Below the pieces are notes generated by a model. That model saw only the letters and a list, made by a program, of their open reading frames with translations, was not told the origin of the DNA and made no database searches. A stretch of DNA of 7,308 nt from the NCBI GenBank assembly GCA_030615475.1, contig JAUWZF010000049.1, positions 1-7,308 on the forward strand, read 5' to 3'. Position 1 is the first letter of the stretch; every line of letters begins with the position of its first letter. This stretch comes from Dehalococcoidales bacterium (lineage in GTDB: Bacteria; Chloroflexota; Dehalococcoidia; Dehalococcoidales; RBG-16-60-22). A program made the position numbers and the translations under genes. Positions 1 through 6,183 of this stretch are shown piece after piece.

Positions 1-524
1 ATGTAGTCAAAGATGGTTAGTTTCTCCATCTCTTCCGCGGCGGTTTTCAGGCGTAGTTCCAGGTCCGACGGTTTTTCCGTGCGGCGCTGCTCGAGTCTCT
101 GCGCGAGCTCTTCCATCGACGGTGTGGCCAGGAAGATAAACACGGCCTGCGGGAGAATCTTCTTGATGGTGGCCGCCCCCTGAACGTCAACCTTGATGAC
201 GACGTCTTTCCCGCTTTGCAGGGCCCGCCTGACCGCTTCCCTGGGGGGGCCGTACCAGTTACCGTAGACACTGGCCCACTCCAGCAGCTGATTGCCATCA
301 ATCATTTCCTGGAATTCAGCACCTGAGACGAAGTGGTAGTGTACGCCGTCCTTCTCGTTGGGGCGGCGGGGCCGGGTGGTGACAGTCACGATGAATTCAA
401 GAGGGTAAACGGACCGCCTGAGTCCGGTTAAAACGGCGTCCTTGCCGGCCCCGGAGAGGCCGGAGAGGACTATGAGTAAGGGTTTTGCCGGTGTACTAAG
501 CGGGGGGTGATTCTCATGGCTCAT
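1..524 (-). CDS. gmk: Guanylate kinase, C-terminus cut by the window edge
   Basis: Cytosolic enzyme that phosphorylates GMP to GDP with ATP, a step in guanine nucleotide synthesis and salvage. About 174 residues are visible; roughly the last 25-35 of a normal protein of about 205 are missing. Seen in the translation: a P-loop GLSGAGKD at residues 22-29, the GMP-binding stretch TTRPRRP, the following DGVHYHF with its conserved Tyr, [12 protein letters not shown] (Glu and Tyr of the GMP pocket), the KVDVQGA strand, and the start of the Arg-rich lid ([10 protein letters not shown]). I chose the ATG at 524-522; it overlaps the end of remA by 11 bases, so the two genes are probably translationally coupled. 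An ATG at 517-515 is out of frame with the kinase. Oddity: Asp29 occupies the position after the P-loop Lys where Ser or Thr is usual. Gene order remA-gmk matches the Bacillus arrangement. Confidence 0.95.
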   Translation of the reverse strand, partial: MSHENHPPLSTPAKPLLIVLSGLSGAGKDAVLTGLRRSVYPLEFIVTVTTRPRRPNEKDGVHYHFVSGAEFQEMIDGNQLLEWASVYGNWYGPPREAVRRALQSGKDVVIKVDVQGAATIKKILPQAVFIFLATPSMEELAQRLEQRRTEKPSDLELRLKTAAEEMEKLTIFDY

Positions 525-804
525 CGGGACTTTCACTTTGCTCTTGTTTCGCCAGCGCACCCCCCCGTGTCTGAAGTCGGCTGGCAATGGTCTCCGGAGC
601 GAGAGCCGCCAGTACAATATGGCCGCTATCGGTAAAGATAACGGCCTTGGTTCTCCTCCCGCTGGTCATGTCAATTACTTTCCCGTTATTTTTACCATCG
701 TGGATGATGCGCTTGGTGGGGGCTGAATTTGGTGAGGCTATAGCGATAGCCCGGCTCATTGCCAATATATTGCCAAATCCAATGTGAACCAGCTCTATGC
801 TCAT
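514..804 (-). CDS. remA: RemA/DUF370 family DNA-binding regulatory protein
   Basis: Small protein of 96 residues. In Bacillus subtilis the homologue is a ring-forming DNA-binding activator of biofilm matrix and osmoprotection genes; in other phyla its role is largely unknown. The match to the family runs through the whole core: IGFGN at residues 8-12, Arg18, SAPTKRII around 27-34, Pro29, the GRRT loop with Arg50-Arg51, [15 protein letters not shown], then a non-conserved polar tail (EQSESPDEP). Arg18, Pro29 and Arg50/Arg51 fall at the same numbers as in the Bacillus protein, where to my recollection they matter for DNA binding. The ATG at 804 is preferred over an in-frame GTG at 873 because family members begin at this point and a GAGGTGG ribosome site lies four bases upstream. 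First gene of an operon with gmk. Its target genes here are unknown. Confidence 0.93.
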   Translation of the reverse strand: MSIELVHIGFGNILAMSRAIAIASPNSAPTKRIIHDGKNNGKVIDMTSGRRTKAVIFTDSGHIVLAALAPETIASRLQTRGGALAKQEQSESPDEP

Positions 805-808
805 ATTA

Positions 809-815
809 CCACCTC
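809..815 (-). promoter_or_regulatory. Ribosome binding site of remA
   Basis: On the minus strand GAGGTGG stands four bases before the ATG at 804. It is the best Shine-Dalgarno in the region and decides the remA start against the longer reading that would begin with GTG at 873. Confidence 0.8.
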
Positions 816-928
816 GTACTTTATTCGCAGGACTATTATCTGCATTCCGGTTAAAGCCAGAAATCGCCTTCACATCTGGATTGGCCGGGTCCAGCGCGGC
901 CGTTATTATCGCCCGGTTCTTCCGAGGA

Positions 929-943
929 TGCTATAATATAGCA
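929..943. repeat. Short perfect dyad TGCTAT-AAT-ATAGCA
   Basis: A six-base perfect inverted repeat around a three-base centre, inside the remA leader. It could be a binding site for a dimeric regulator or, on the minus strand, a second -10-like element (TATATT) for remA, although no good -35 box accompanies it. AT-rich dyads of this size also occur by chance. Confidence 0.35.
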
Positions 944-987
944 CTAAAACGTACCGGAACGCCCTGCCTCGTTGGAAACCCTCCAAT

Positions 988-1016
988 AACCTAGCACTTG
1001 TCTCCGAGGTTGTCAA
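988..1016 (-). promoter_or_regulatory. Sigma-70 type promoter for remA-gmk
   Basis: On the minus strand a perfect -35 box TTGACA (1016-1011) is followed by exactly 17 bases and then TAGGTT (993-988), preceded by TGC to give an extended -10. It faces remA and is divergent from the 5S rRNA promoter. The -35 match, spacing and extended -10 compensate for a -10 hexamer that matches at only three of six positions. Confidence 0.65.
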
Positions 1017-1097
1017 GGGCGTTTTACGCTCGCCGGTTACTGTATTTCTCTATCTTCTATACAAAAATTTTACGTTCTATATATGAAAATTTAAGAT

Positions 1098-1133
1098 TTG
1101 ACTCTTTTCTTACGGCGGGTATTGTGCTAGAAT
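1098..1133 (+). promoter_or_regulatory. Promoter region of the 5S rRNA gene
   Basis: Two overlapping readings are possible. One is TTGACT (1098-1103), 16 bases, then TATTGT (1120-1125). The other is an extended -10 TGCTAGAAT (1125-1133) with only a weak -35 17 bases upstream. The TGCTAG core is shared with the divergent remA promoter, which favours the second as the true -10. Either would give a leader of about 50-60 bases before the mature 5S RNA. Confidence 0.55.
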
Positions 1134-1190
1134 AGGATGTAGCTATAGCACAGGTTCGTTAACAATTAAACAGTACCAGGCTTGAGATTC

Positions 1191-1315
1191 GCCTCTTGGT
1201 GGTTAGAGCGGGGTGGCACCACCCGTTCCCATCCCGAACACGGAAGTGAAACGCCCCAGCGCAGACGATACTGAGGGGGTAACCCTTTGTGGAAAATATG
1301 CCACTGCCAGGAGGC
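1191..1315 (+). rRNA. rrf: 5S ribosomal RNA
   Basis: RNA of the large ribosomal subunit. The universally conserved block CCGTTCCCATCCCGAACACGG is present at 1223-1243, followed by GAAGTGAAACGCCCCAGC and the GATACTG segment. The two ends close the terminal helix: GCCTCTTGG at 1191-1199 pairs with CCAGGAGGC at 1307-1315 over nine bases with one G-U pair. The mature ends may be trimmed by a base or several, since 125 is slightly longer than the usual 115-120. No 23S or 16S rRNA sequence is found in the 1.19 kb upstream or after it, so within this window it is a detached 5S gene with its own promoter. Confidence 0.97.
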
Positions 1316-1380
1316 TTAAATTTAACAGGACTCCCTCAAAGTCTATAGTTATATTATAAGTCCTCATCCTTCATCCCCGC

Positions 1381-1412
1381 TTGCTTTACAATTTTCTTTA
1401 TTATAATATTAG
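1381..1412 (+). promoter_or_regulatory. Probable clpC promoter
   Basis: A perfect -10 TATAAT lies at 1402-1407. The -35 partner is uncertain: TTGCTT at 1381-1386 has a short 15-base spacer, while TTTACA at 1385-1390 fits better with TATTAG at 1407-1412 (16-base spacer). No CIRCE element and no CtsR heptad repeat is visible nearby, so the usual heat-shock repressor operators of clpC in Gram-positive bacteria appear to be absent. The stretch 1316-1380 between the 5S gene and this promoter holds no convincing terminator. Confidence 0.5.
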
Positions 1413-1425
1413 AAATAGAAGGGTT

Positions 1426-1440
1426 CTCTATCAAATAGAG
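1426..1440 (+). promoter_or_regulatory. Hairpin in the clpC leader
   Basis: CTCTAT, loop CAA, ATAGAG: a perfect six-base stem that ends about ten bases before the AAGGGG ribosome site (1451-1456) of clpC. A second copy of ATAGA at 1415-1419 could compete for the same CTCTAT arm, so two alternative small hairpins are possible. A role in translation control is inference only. Confidence 0.4.
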
Positions 1441-1458
1441 TAGTTTTGGGAAGGGGAT

Positions 1459-4242
1459 ATGGCCAGCAGGTTTGAGAAATTCTCAGAAAGAGCCCGTCGC
1501 GTCCTCACGATAGCGCAGGAAGAGGCACGCAACCTTAACCACAGCTACATCGGCACCGAGCATATATTGCTGGGGCTGGTACGCGAGGAAGAGGGGGTAG
1601 CCGCCAGGGTTCTTACCAACCTGGGCATCGGCCTGGGCAAGGTACGCTCGGCGGTTGAGTTCATCATCGGGCGCGGTGAGAAACCGGGCAGCGGCGAGAC
1701 CGGCCTTACTCCCAGGGCCAAGAAAGTCATCGAGCTCGCCATAGATGAGGCGCGCCAGATGGGCCACAACTACATCGGCACCGAGCACCTGATGCTGGGT
1801 CTGCTGCGCGAGGGAGAAGGCGTGGCTTCCAGCGTGCTGGACAGCTTCGGCATCACCCTCGAACGGGCGCGCGCCGAAACGCAGCATATCCTGACTCAGG
1901 GCACGCCCAAGGCCAGGCTTACCCGCAGCACCAGCCGGACTCCGGCCCTGGACCAGCTGGGCATCGACCTTACCGCAGCCGCCCGCGCCGGGAAGCTCGA
2001 CCCCGTTATCGGACGGCATAAGGAAATCGAGCGGCTCATCCAGATATTGAGTCGACGCACCAAGAATAACCCCGCTCTCATCGGAGAACCGGGCGTGGGC
2101 AAGACGGCCATCGTTGAGGGGCTGGCCCACCGCATCGTATCCGGCGACGTGCCCGAGACTTTAGAGGGCAGGCGCCTAATAGCGTTGGATATGGGGTCGC
2201 TGGTGGCCGGTACGAAGTACCGGGGCGAGTTCGAGGAGCGGCTGAAGAAGATTATCGATGAAATAAAGACGGCGGGCAACTGCGTAATATTCATCGACGA
2301 GTTCCATACCATGGTGGGCGCCGGCGCCGCCGAGGGAGCCGTTGACGCCGCCAATATCCTCAAGCCTTCACTGGCGCGGGGCGAATTACAGTGCATCGGC
2401 GCCACGACCCTTGACGACTTCCGCAAGTACGTGGAGAGGGATGCCGCCCTGGAGCGCCGCTTCCAGCCGGTGCTGGTGGAGGAGCCATCGGTAGATGAAA
2501 CGATGGAGATACTGCGCGGCATCAAGGAACGCTATGAAGAGCATCATCGCCTGAAGATAAGCGATGAGGCGCTAAATGCCGCGGCTAACCTGGCCGCGCG
2601 TTATATACCCGACCGCTTTTTGCCGGATAAGGCCATCGACCTGGTTGACGAGGCCGCGTCGAGGGTGCGGATTCGGCATAGAACCATGCCCGTCACTCTG
2701 AAACAGATTAAAGAGCAGCTGGATAACGTACGCAAGGACAAAGAGGACGCCCTGGCGACCCAGGAGTACGATTTAGCCGGACAATTACGCGAGCAGGAAG
2801 CGCAGTTGGAGGAGAGGGGGAAACAGGCGGAAGAGGAGTGGCGCGGCGAGCAGGAGCAGGAAGAGGTGGTGGTCAAGAAGGAAGATATCGCCGAGGTGGT
2901 CAGCATGTGGACCGGGGTTCCGGTAGTACAGCTGGGCGACGACGAGACGAGCCGCCTGCTCAACATGGAAGACGTGCTGCATAAGCGCATTATCGGACAG
3001 GATGAGGCTATCAATGCCATCGCCAAGGCGATACGACGGGCCCGGGCCGGTCTTAAAGACCCCAGGCACCCGATAGGTAACTTCATCTTCCTGGGGCCGA
3101 CGGGAGTCGGCAAGACCGAGCTGGCCAGGACTCTGGCCGAGTTCATGTTCGGCAGCGAGGATACGCTGATTCGGCTCGACATGTCCGAGTTCATGGAGAA
3201 ATTCGCGGTATCCCGTCTGGTCGGGGCGCCGCCGGGGTATGTCGGCTATGACGAAGGCGGACAGCTTACCGAAGCGGTGAGACGCAAGTCCTACAGTTGC
3301 ATACTGTTGGACGAGATTGAAAAGGCCCACCCCGACGTATTTAACCTGCTCCTCCAGATATTCGATGACGGCCACCTGACCGATGCCAAAGGCCGACGGG
3401 TCGATTTCCGTAACAGTGTGATTATCATGACCAGCAATATCGGCGCCGAGGATATCCTCAAGAGCACCACCATCGGATTTACTTCACGCAGCGACGAGGC
3501 CAAGACACGGGAGCAGTCTTACCAGAGGATGAAGGAAAACCTGCTCGACAAACTCAAGAAGGCCTTCCGCCCCGAGTTCCTCAACCGCATTGACGACACG
3601 GTCGTGTTCCGCTCCCTGACCAAGGAGCAGATACGACAAATAGTCGATTTAATGCTGGCGACGGTAAGTCAGCAGTTAAGCGAGAAGGAAATCAAGCTGC
3701 AAGTAACCGATGCGGCCAAGGACTTCCTGGGCGAAAAGGGCTACGACGAGATCTACGGGGCACGGCCGCTGCGCCGGGTCATTCAGACCATGGTTGAAGA
3801 TAAACTTTCCGAAGCCGTACTACGTGAGGAATTCAAAGTGTTTGACAGGGTTTTTGAGACAGAGGCAACTATCAAAAATTCGGCTGTAATCGACGATGTT
3901 CTTAAAGACATTAAAGAAATCCCCGGCAACCTAACCGCCGAGAAGGCGGAAGATGACTCAATAATTATTCCTGAAATTCTCATGGCCGAGCGAGCCGGAG
4001 ACATAATCAGGGTCATTTCGACAAAGAGCATTAAATTTAAGATAGAAAATATAATCAAAGAGCGGCTAAAGGAGGCAGCCAGGGACAAACCTGAAGTCAA
4101 AATTAGAGATACCAATGAGTTTAAAGTTGCAGAAAATTCTTACATCTCATACGTAGTAGTCGAAGTGAAAGATGATGAGATTGTCATAGAATCGATAGAC
4201 AATTTCTCGCTTCCGAATATAGCGGTTGGCGCTGTTAAATAA
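1459..4242 (+). CDS. clpC: ClpC, AAA+ unfoldase of the ClpCP protease, with unusual C-terminal extension
   Basis: Cytosolic ATP-driven unfoldase that threads proteins into ClpP. Of 927 residues, about 1-145 are two Clp N repeats, each carrying YIGTEH. AAA+ module 1 has Walker A GEPGVGKT at 209-216, pore loop GTKYRG at 251-256, Walker B VIFIDE ending at Glu281, sensor GATT near 314-317 and Arg finger pair 333-334. A UVR-type middle segment rich in Glu, Gln and Lys lies near 415-455. Module 2 has Walker A GPTGVGKT at 546-553, pore loop GYVG at 593-596, Walker B ILLDE at 615-619, an IGF ClpP-docking tripeptide at 672-674, Arg finger 710 and sensor 2 GARPLRR at 767-773. Usual ClpC proteins are about 810-850 residues and end some 20-30 residues after REEFK (789-793). 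Here about 134 residues follow, in markedly AT-richer DNA. ATG 1459 is supported by the family N-terminus and AAGGGG just upstream. No clpP gene is in the window. Confidence 0.97.
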   Translation: MASRFEKFSERARRVLTIAQEEARNLNHSYIGTEHILLGLVREEEGVAARVLTNLGIGLGKVRSAVEFIIGRGEKPGSGETGLTPRAKKVIELAIDEARQMGHNYIGTEHLMLGLLREGEGVASSVLDSFGITLERARAETQHILTQGTPKARLTRSTSRTPALDQLGIDLTAAARAGKLDPVIGRHKEIERLIQILSRRTKNNPALIGEPGVGKTAIVEGLAHRIVSGDVPETLEGRRLIALDMGSLVAGTKYRGEFEERLKKIIDEIKTAGNCVIFIDEFHTMVGAGAAEGAVDAANILKPSLARGELQCIGATTLDDFRKYVERDAALERRFQPVLVEEPSVDETMEILRGIKERYEEHHRLKISDEALNAAANLAARYIPDRFLPDKAIDLVDEAASRVRIRHRTMPVTLKQIKEQLDNVRKDKEDALATQEYDLAGQLREQEAQLEERGKQAEEEWRGEQEQEEVVVKKEDIAEVVSMWTGVPVVQLGDDETSRLLNMEDVLHKRIIGQDEAINAIAKAIRRARAGLKDPRHPIGNFIFLGPTGVGKTELARTLAEFMFGSEDTLIRLDMSEFMEKFAVSRLVGAPPGYVGYDEGGQLTEAVRRKSYSCILLDEIEKAHPDVFNLLLQIFDDGHLTDAKGRRVDFRNSVIIMTSNIGAEDILKSTTIGFTSRSDEAKTREQSYQRMKENLLDKLKKAFRPEFLNRIDDTVVFRSLTKEQIRQIVDLMLATVSQQLSEKEIKLQVTDAAKDFLGEKGYDEIYGARPLRRVIQTMVEDKLSEAVLREEFKVFDRVFETEATIKNSAVIDDVLKDIKEIPGNLTAEKAEDDSIIIPEILMAERAGDIIRVISTKSIKFKIENIIKERLKEAARDKPEVKIRDTNEFKVAENSYISYVVVEVKDDEIVIESIDNFSLPNIAVGAVK

Positions 4243-4248
4243 TCCGAC

Positions 4249-4277
4249 GTGACTTGTTAAACCGACTCTAGTATAAT
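4249..4277 (+). promoter_or_regulatory. Promoter for the decarboxylase operon
   Basis: GTGACT (4249-4254, four of six matches to the -35 consensus), a spacer of exactly 17 bases, and a perfect TATAAT (4272-4277) immediately downstream of the clpC stop codon. Transcription would start near 4283-4285, inside the left arm of the terminator hairpin. It would serve the biotin carrier, oadG-like and oadB-like genes. Confidence 0.6.
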
Positions 4278-4278
4278 G

Positions 4279-4317
4279 GGGCGGTGAGTTCAGAGAGTTG
4301 AGCCCACCGCCCTTTTT
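4279..4317 (+). terminator. Rho-independent terminator of clpC
   Basis: GGGCGGTG (4279-4286) pairs perfectly with CACCGCCC (4305-4312). After one A-C mismatch the stem continues for about six more pairs, including G-U pairs, to a four-base loop. TTTTT follows directly at 4313-4317. GC-rich stem, compact loop and T-run together make this a textbook intrinsic terminator. Confidence 0.88.
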
Positions 4318-4354
4318 AAATTACAGGGGGACAAGCAGAAAGGAGCTTGAGGAT

Positions 4355-4576
4355 TTGGCAAAAGAGACGGTAGAAGTTCCTATTACCGGTAAAATTATCA
4401 GCGTTGATGTTAAGGTCGGCGATGCCGTTAAAGAGGGTGACGTCATCTGCGTGCTGGAGTCCATGAAAATGGAAAATCCGATACTGGCGCCGGTGGACGG
4501 CACCGTAATCGAGATAAAGGTCGCCGCCGACCAGGCGGTCAAGCCCGGCGAGGCGATCGCCGTTATCGAGTACTAA
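4355..4576 (+). CDS. Biotin carboxyl carrier protein of a sodium-pump decarboxylase
   Basis: Small biotin/lipoyl-attachment protein of 73 residues when started at the TTG at 4355. It carries the carboxyl group on biotin between a carboxyltransferase and the membrane decarboxylase subunit. The domain is complete: VPITGKIISVDVKVGD, the biotinylation motif ESMKMEN with acceptor Lys38, and the mirror-image second half ending GEAIAVIEY. The TTG start is chosen because AGGAG lies at 4341-4345, nine bases upstream, and the family begins here. The in-frame TTG at 4298 would place the start inside the clpC terminator hairpin. No Ala/Pro-rich linker or long N-terminal domain is present, so this is a stand-alone carrier like MmdC or GcdC rather than AccB. 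First gene of a three-gene operon. Confidence 0.9.
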   Translation: MAKETVEVPITGKIISVDVKVGDAVKEGDVICVLESMKMENPILAPVDGTVIEIKVAADQAVKPGEAIAVIEY

Positions 4577-4605
4577 AAAGCCACTGCAGGGAAACAAGAG
4601 AAACA

Positions 4606-4764
4606 ATGGAATTAAATCCCTGGTTATTTGTTCTAATGACATACGGAATAGCTGCGGTTATTGCCGTGTGCGTGGCTTTCATCATCAAGATTATTGCCCT
4701 CTTAGTCCAGAGAAAAAATAAGCCTGCCGATGAAGTCGCCAAGCCGGAGAGTTCAGGACGGTAA
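4606..4764 (+). CDS. OadG-like small membrane subunit (52 aa)
   Basis: A 52-residue ORF between the biotin carrier and the beta subunit. It begins with a short polar lead, then one long hydrophobic helix of about residues 6-36 (WLFVLMTYGIAAVIAVCVAF and onward), a positive RKNK stop and a hydrophilic tail. This is the architecture of OadG/MmdD gamma or delta subunits, which hold the alpha and beta subunits of sodium-translocating decarboxylases together at the membrane. Sequence identity in such a short protein is weak, so the call rests on topology and on position in the operon. It starts 29 bases after the carrier stop, with only a weak purine-rich ribosome site (CAAGAGAAACA) before ATG 4606, and ends 25 bases before the oadB start. 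Confidence 0.72.
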   Translation: MELNPWLFVLMTYGIAAVIAVCVAFIIKIIALLVQRKNKPADEVAKPESSGR

Positions 4765-4789
4765 TGACCGTTAAAGGCGGTTACAATAA

Positions 4790-5995
4790 ATGGACTTCTT
4801 AGAATTCTTCCAGGGCATCTACACATTCTTTCAAGTTGAGCCGTCTATTGCCTTCGGCCGATTATTTCTGGTAGCTCTGGGATTATTTTTCATCTACCTT
4901 GCCTATAAGAAAGTCCTGGAAGCCCTGATAATGCTGCCGCTGGGGATAGGGATGATAGCCGTCAACGCCGGCCTGATGATGATGGAAGCCGGGCAGGTGG
5001 GCACCTTATTTGTGAATCCCATGGCCGGCAATCTCGAAGAGCTGATGTACTACCTGCAGATTGACTTCCTTCAGCCGATATATACCTTCATGTTCAGTAA
5101 CGGGTTAATCGCCTGCCTTGTTTTCATGGGCATCGGCGCGATAACCGACATCGATATCCTGCTGGCCAGGCCGGGCATGAGCTTTTTCCTAGCCACCTTT
5201 GCCGAGCTCGGCACGATAGTGACGCTGCCCATCGCCATGGCGATGGGTCTGCTGCCCAACGAGGCGGCGTCAATAGCGCTGGTGGGCGGGGCGGACGGGC
5301 CCATGGTACTCTACGGCTCGCTGATGATGGCCAGAGACCTTTTCGTGCCGATAACCGTGGTGGCCTATGTTTACCTGGGCGTGTGTTACGCGGGCTTCCC
5401 TTTCCTGGCGAGGATAATACCTAAAAGAATGCGGCAGACGGAGATGGACTGGCGCACGATACCGAAGGTCCCGGCCGGAGCCAAGTTCGCCTTCTGCATT
5501 GTCACGTTTACCCTGCTGAGTTTCCTTTTCCCGGTGGCGGCACCACTGTTTGCCTCTTTCTTCCTGGGGCTGGCCATCAAGGAAGCGGGCATCACGCGGT
5601 ACGTGGAGTTCCTCTCCGGTCCGCTGCTGTACGGTTCGACGCTTTTCCTGGGTTTCACGCTGGGCGCGCTACTCGGCGTGGACATCATCCTGAACTCCAA
5701 GGTGCTGCTGCTGCTGGCGCTGGGGGTGATTGCCCTGCTGCTTTCCGGCCTGGGGGGAATCGCCGGGGGGCTGATATTCCGCAAGATAAGCAAGGAACCT
5801 TTTAATCCCCTGCTGGGCATTGCCGCCGTATCCTGCATACCAACGACGGCCAAGGTGGCGCAGAAGTGCGCCATGGCGGTGAACAAGAAGGCCATGATTC
5901 TGCCCTTCGCGATGGGGCCGTGCGTGGCCGGCGTGATTACCACCGCCATTATCACCGGTATTTATATCAGCGGGTTTAAGTTCATCGGGGGGTAG
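4790..5995 (+). CDS. oadB: Sodium-translocating decarboxylase beta subunit (OadB/GcdB/MmdB family)
   Basis: Integral membrane protein of 401 residues, close to the family length. It removes CO2 from carboxybiotin and couples this to sodium export. Seen: an N-terminal helix, LAYKKVLEALIMLPLGIGM typical of the family, the hydrophobic segment before DIDILLARPGM, the re-entrant motif GGADGP with Asp169 (equivalent to the essential Asp203 of Klebsiella OadB), GITRYVEFLSGPL, and a C-terminal NPLLGIAAVSCIPTTAKVAQK followed by FAMGPCVAGV. Many hydrophobic helices cover the rest. Oddities: family members typically read GGADGPT and MGPN, whereas here the residues are Met172 and Cys378. ATG 4790 follows AAAGGCGG (4773-4780) at nine bases. 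The alpha carboxyltransferase that fixes the substrate (oxaloacetate, methylmalonyl-CoA, glutaconyl-CoA or malonate) is not in the window, so the substrate cannot be named and the symbol denotes family only. Confidence 0.93.
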   Translation: MDFLEFFQGIYTFFQVEPSIAFGRLFLVALGLFFIYLAYKKVLEALIMLPLGIGMIAVNAGLMMMEAGQVGTLFVNPMAGNLEELMYYLQIDFLQPIYTFMFSNGLIACLVFMGIGAITDIDILLARPGMSFFLATFAELGTIVTLPIAMAMGLLPNEAASIALVGGADGPMVLYGSLMMARDLFVPITVVAYVYLGVCYAGFPFLARIIPKRMRQTEMDWRTIPKVPAGAKFAFCIVTFTLLSFLFPVAAPLFASFFLGLAIKEAGITRYVEFLSGPLLYGSTLFLGFTLGALLGVDIILNSKVLLLLALGVIALLLSGLGGIAGGLIFRKISKEPFNPLLGIAAVSCIPTTAKVAQKCAMAVNKKAMILPFAMGPCVAGVITTAIITGIYISGFKFIGG

Positions 5996-6092
5996 GGGGG
6001 GCTGTCTATCAAGCTCAAGTAGCATTATCACGCTGTTTCTTCTTTTTTCTTTTCAATAACAGGTATAATTTTTATCTACCTCACCCCCTTAA

Positions 6093-6152
6093 TCCCCCTC
6101 TCCAATTTGAGCATCAGATTACACCAATAGATTTTTTAATTGGAGAGGGGGA
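6093..6152. repeat. Perfect 15-base inverted repeat with 30-base loop
   Basis: TCCCCCTCTCCAATT at 6093-6107 is the exact reverse complement of AATTGGAGAGGGGGA at 6138-6152. As RNA or cruciform DNA this gives a strong hairpin. It lies directly inside the left terminal repeat of the proposed element. Confidence 0.85.
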
Positions 6153-6161
6153 AGAAATATT

Positions 6162-6183
6162 GAGAGGGGCTAACGCCCCTCTC
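6162..6183. repeat. Perfect 9-base hairpin with four-base loop
   Basis: GAGAGGGGC (6162-6170), loop TAAC, GCCCCTCTC (6175-6183). No T-run follows on either strand, so it is not a standard intrinsic terminator. Its arms also match the arms of the neighbouring 15-base repeat, so alternative pairings are possible. Confidence 0.8.

Larger units (their letters stand above)
805..987 (-). other. Leader region of the remA-gmk transcript
   Basis: About 180 bases lie between the proposed start of transcription (near 982) and the remA start. The remA frame stays open upstream to a stop at 933-931, but the upstream residues do not resemble the family and no ribosome site supports them. The only clear structure is a 15-base dyad at 929-943. 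I recognise no riboswitch class and no gene here. Confidence 0.5.

Noticed and set aside
47..301. Minus-strand ORF of 84 codons
   Set aside because: It lies in another frame of the guanylate kinase gene, whose own frame is open to the window edge and carries all kinase motifs.
805..873. Longer remA start at GTG 873
   Set aside because: The extra 23 residues do not belong to the family, and the strong GAGGTGG site sits just before ATG 804.
1327..1364. AGGACT/AGTCCT inverted repeat after the 5S gene as a terminator
   Set aside because: The loop is 26 bases and no T-run follows, so it does not meet intrinsic terminator criteria.
1546..1787. 17-base exact direct repeat (1546-1562 and 1771-1787)
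   Set aside because: It is explained by the duplicated N-domain of ClpC, where both halves carry YIGTEH; it is not a mobile element.
1483..2130. Antisense ORF of 215 codons over clpC
   Set aside because: It is a shadow of the GC-rich clpC frame. The plus-strand translation is a full ClpC match, and the antisense product shows no family motif or ribosome site. The same holds for antisense frames at 1896-2525, 2601-3194, 2785-3375 and 3783-4115.
4298..4354. Upstream TTG start for the biotin carrier
   Set aside because: It would begin inside the clpC terminator hairpin and has no ribosome site; TTG 4355 has AGGAG at nine bases.
5386..5955. Antisense ORF of 189 codons over oadB
   Set aside because: Low-complexity shadow of a membrane protein gene; the plus strand encodes a clear OadB-family protein. 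The antisense frames at 5071-5304 and 5669-6031 are rejected for the same reason.
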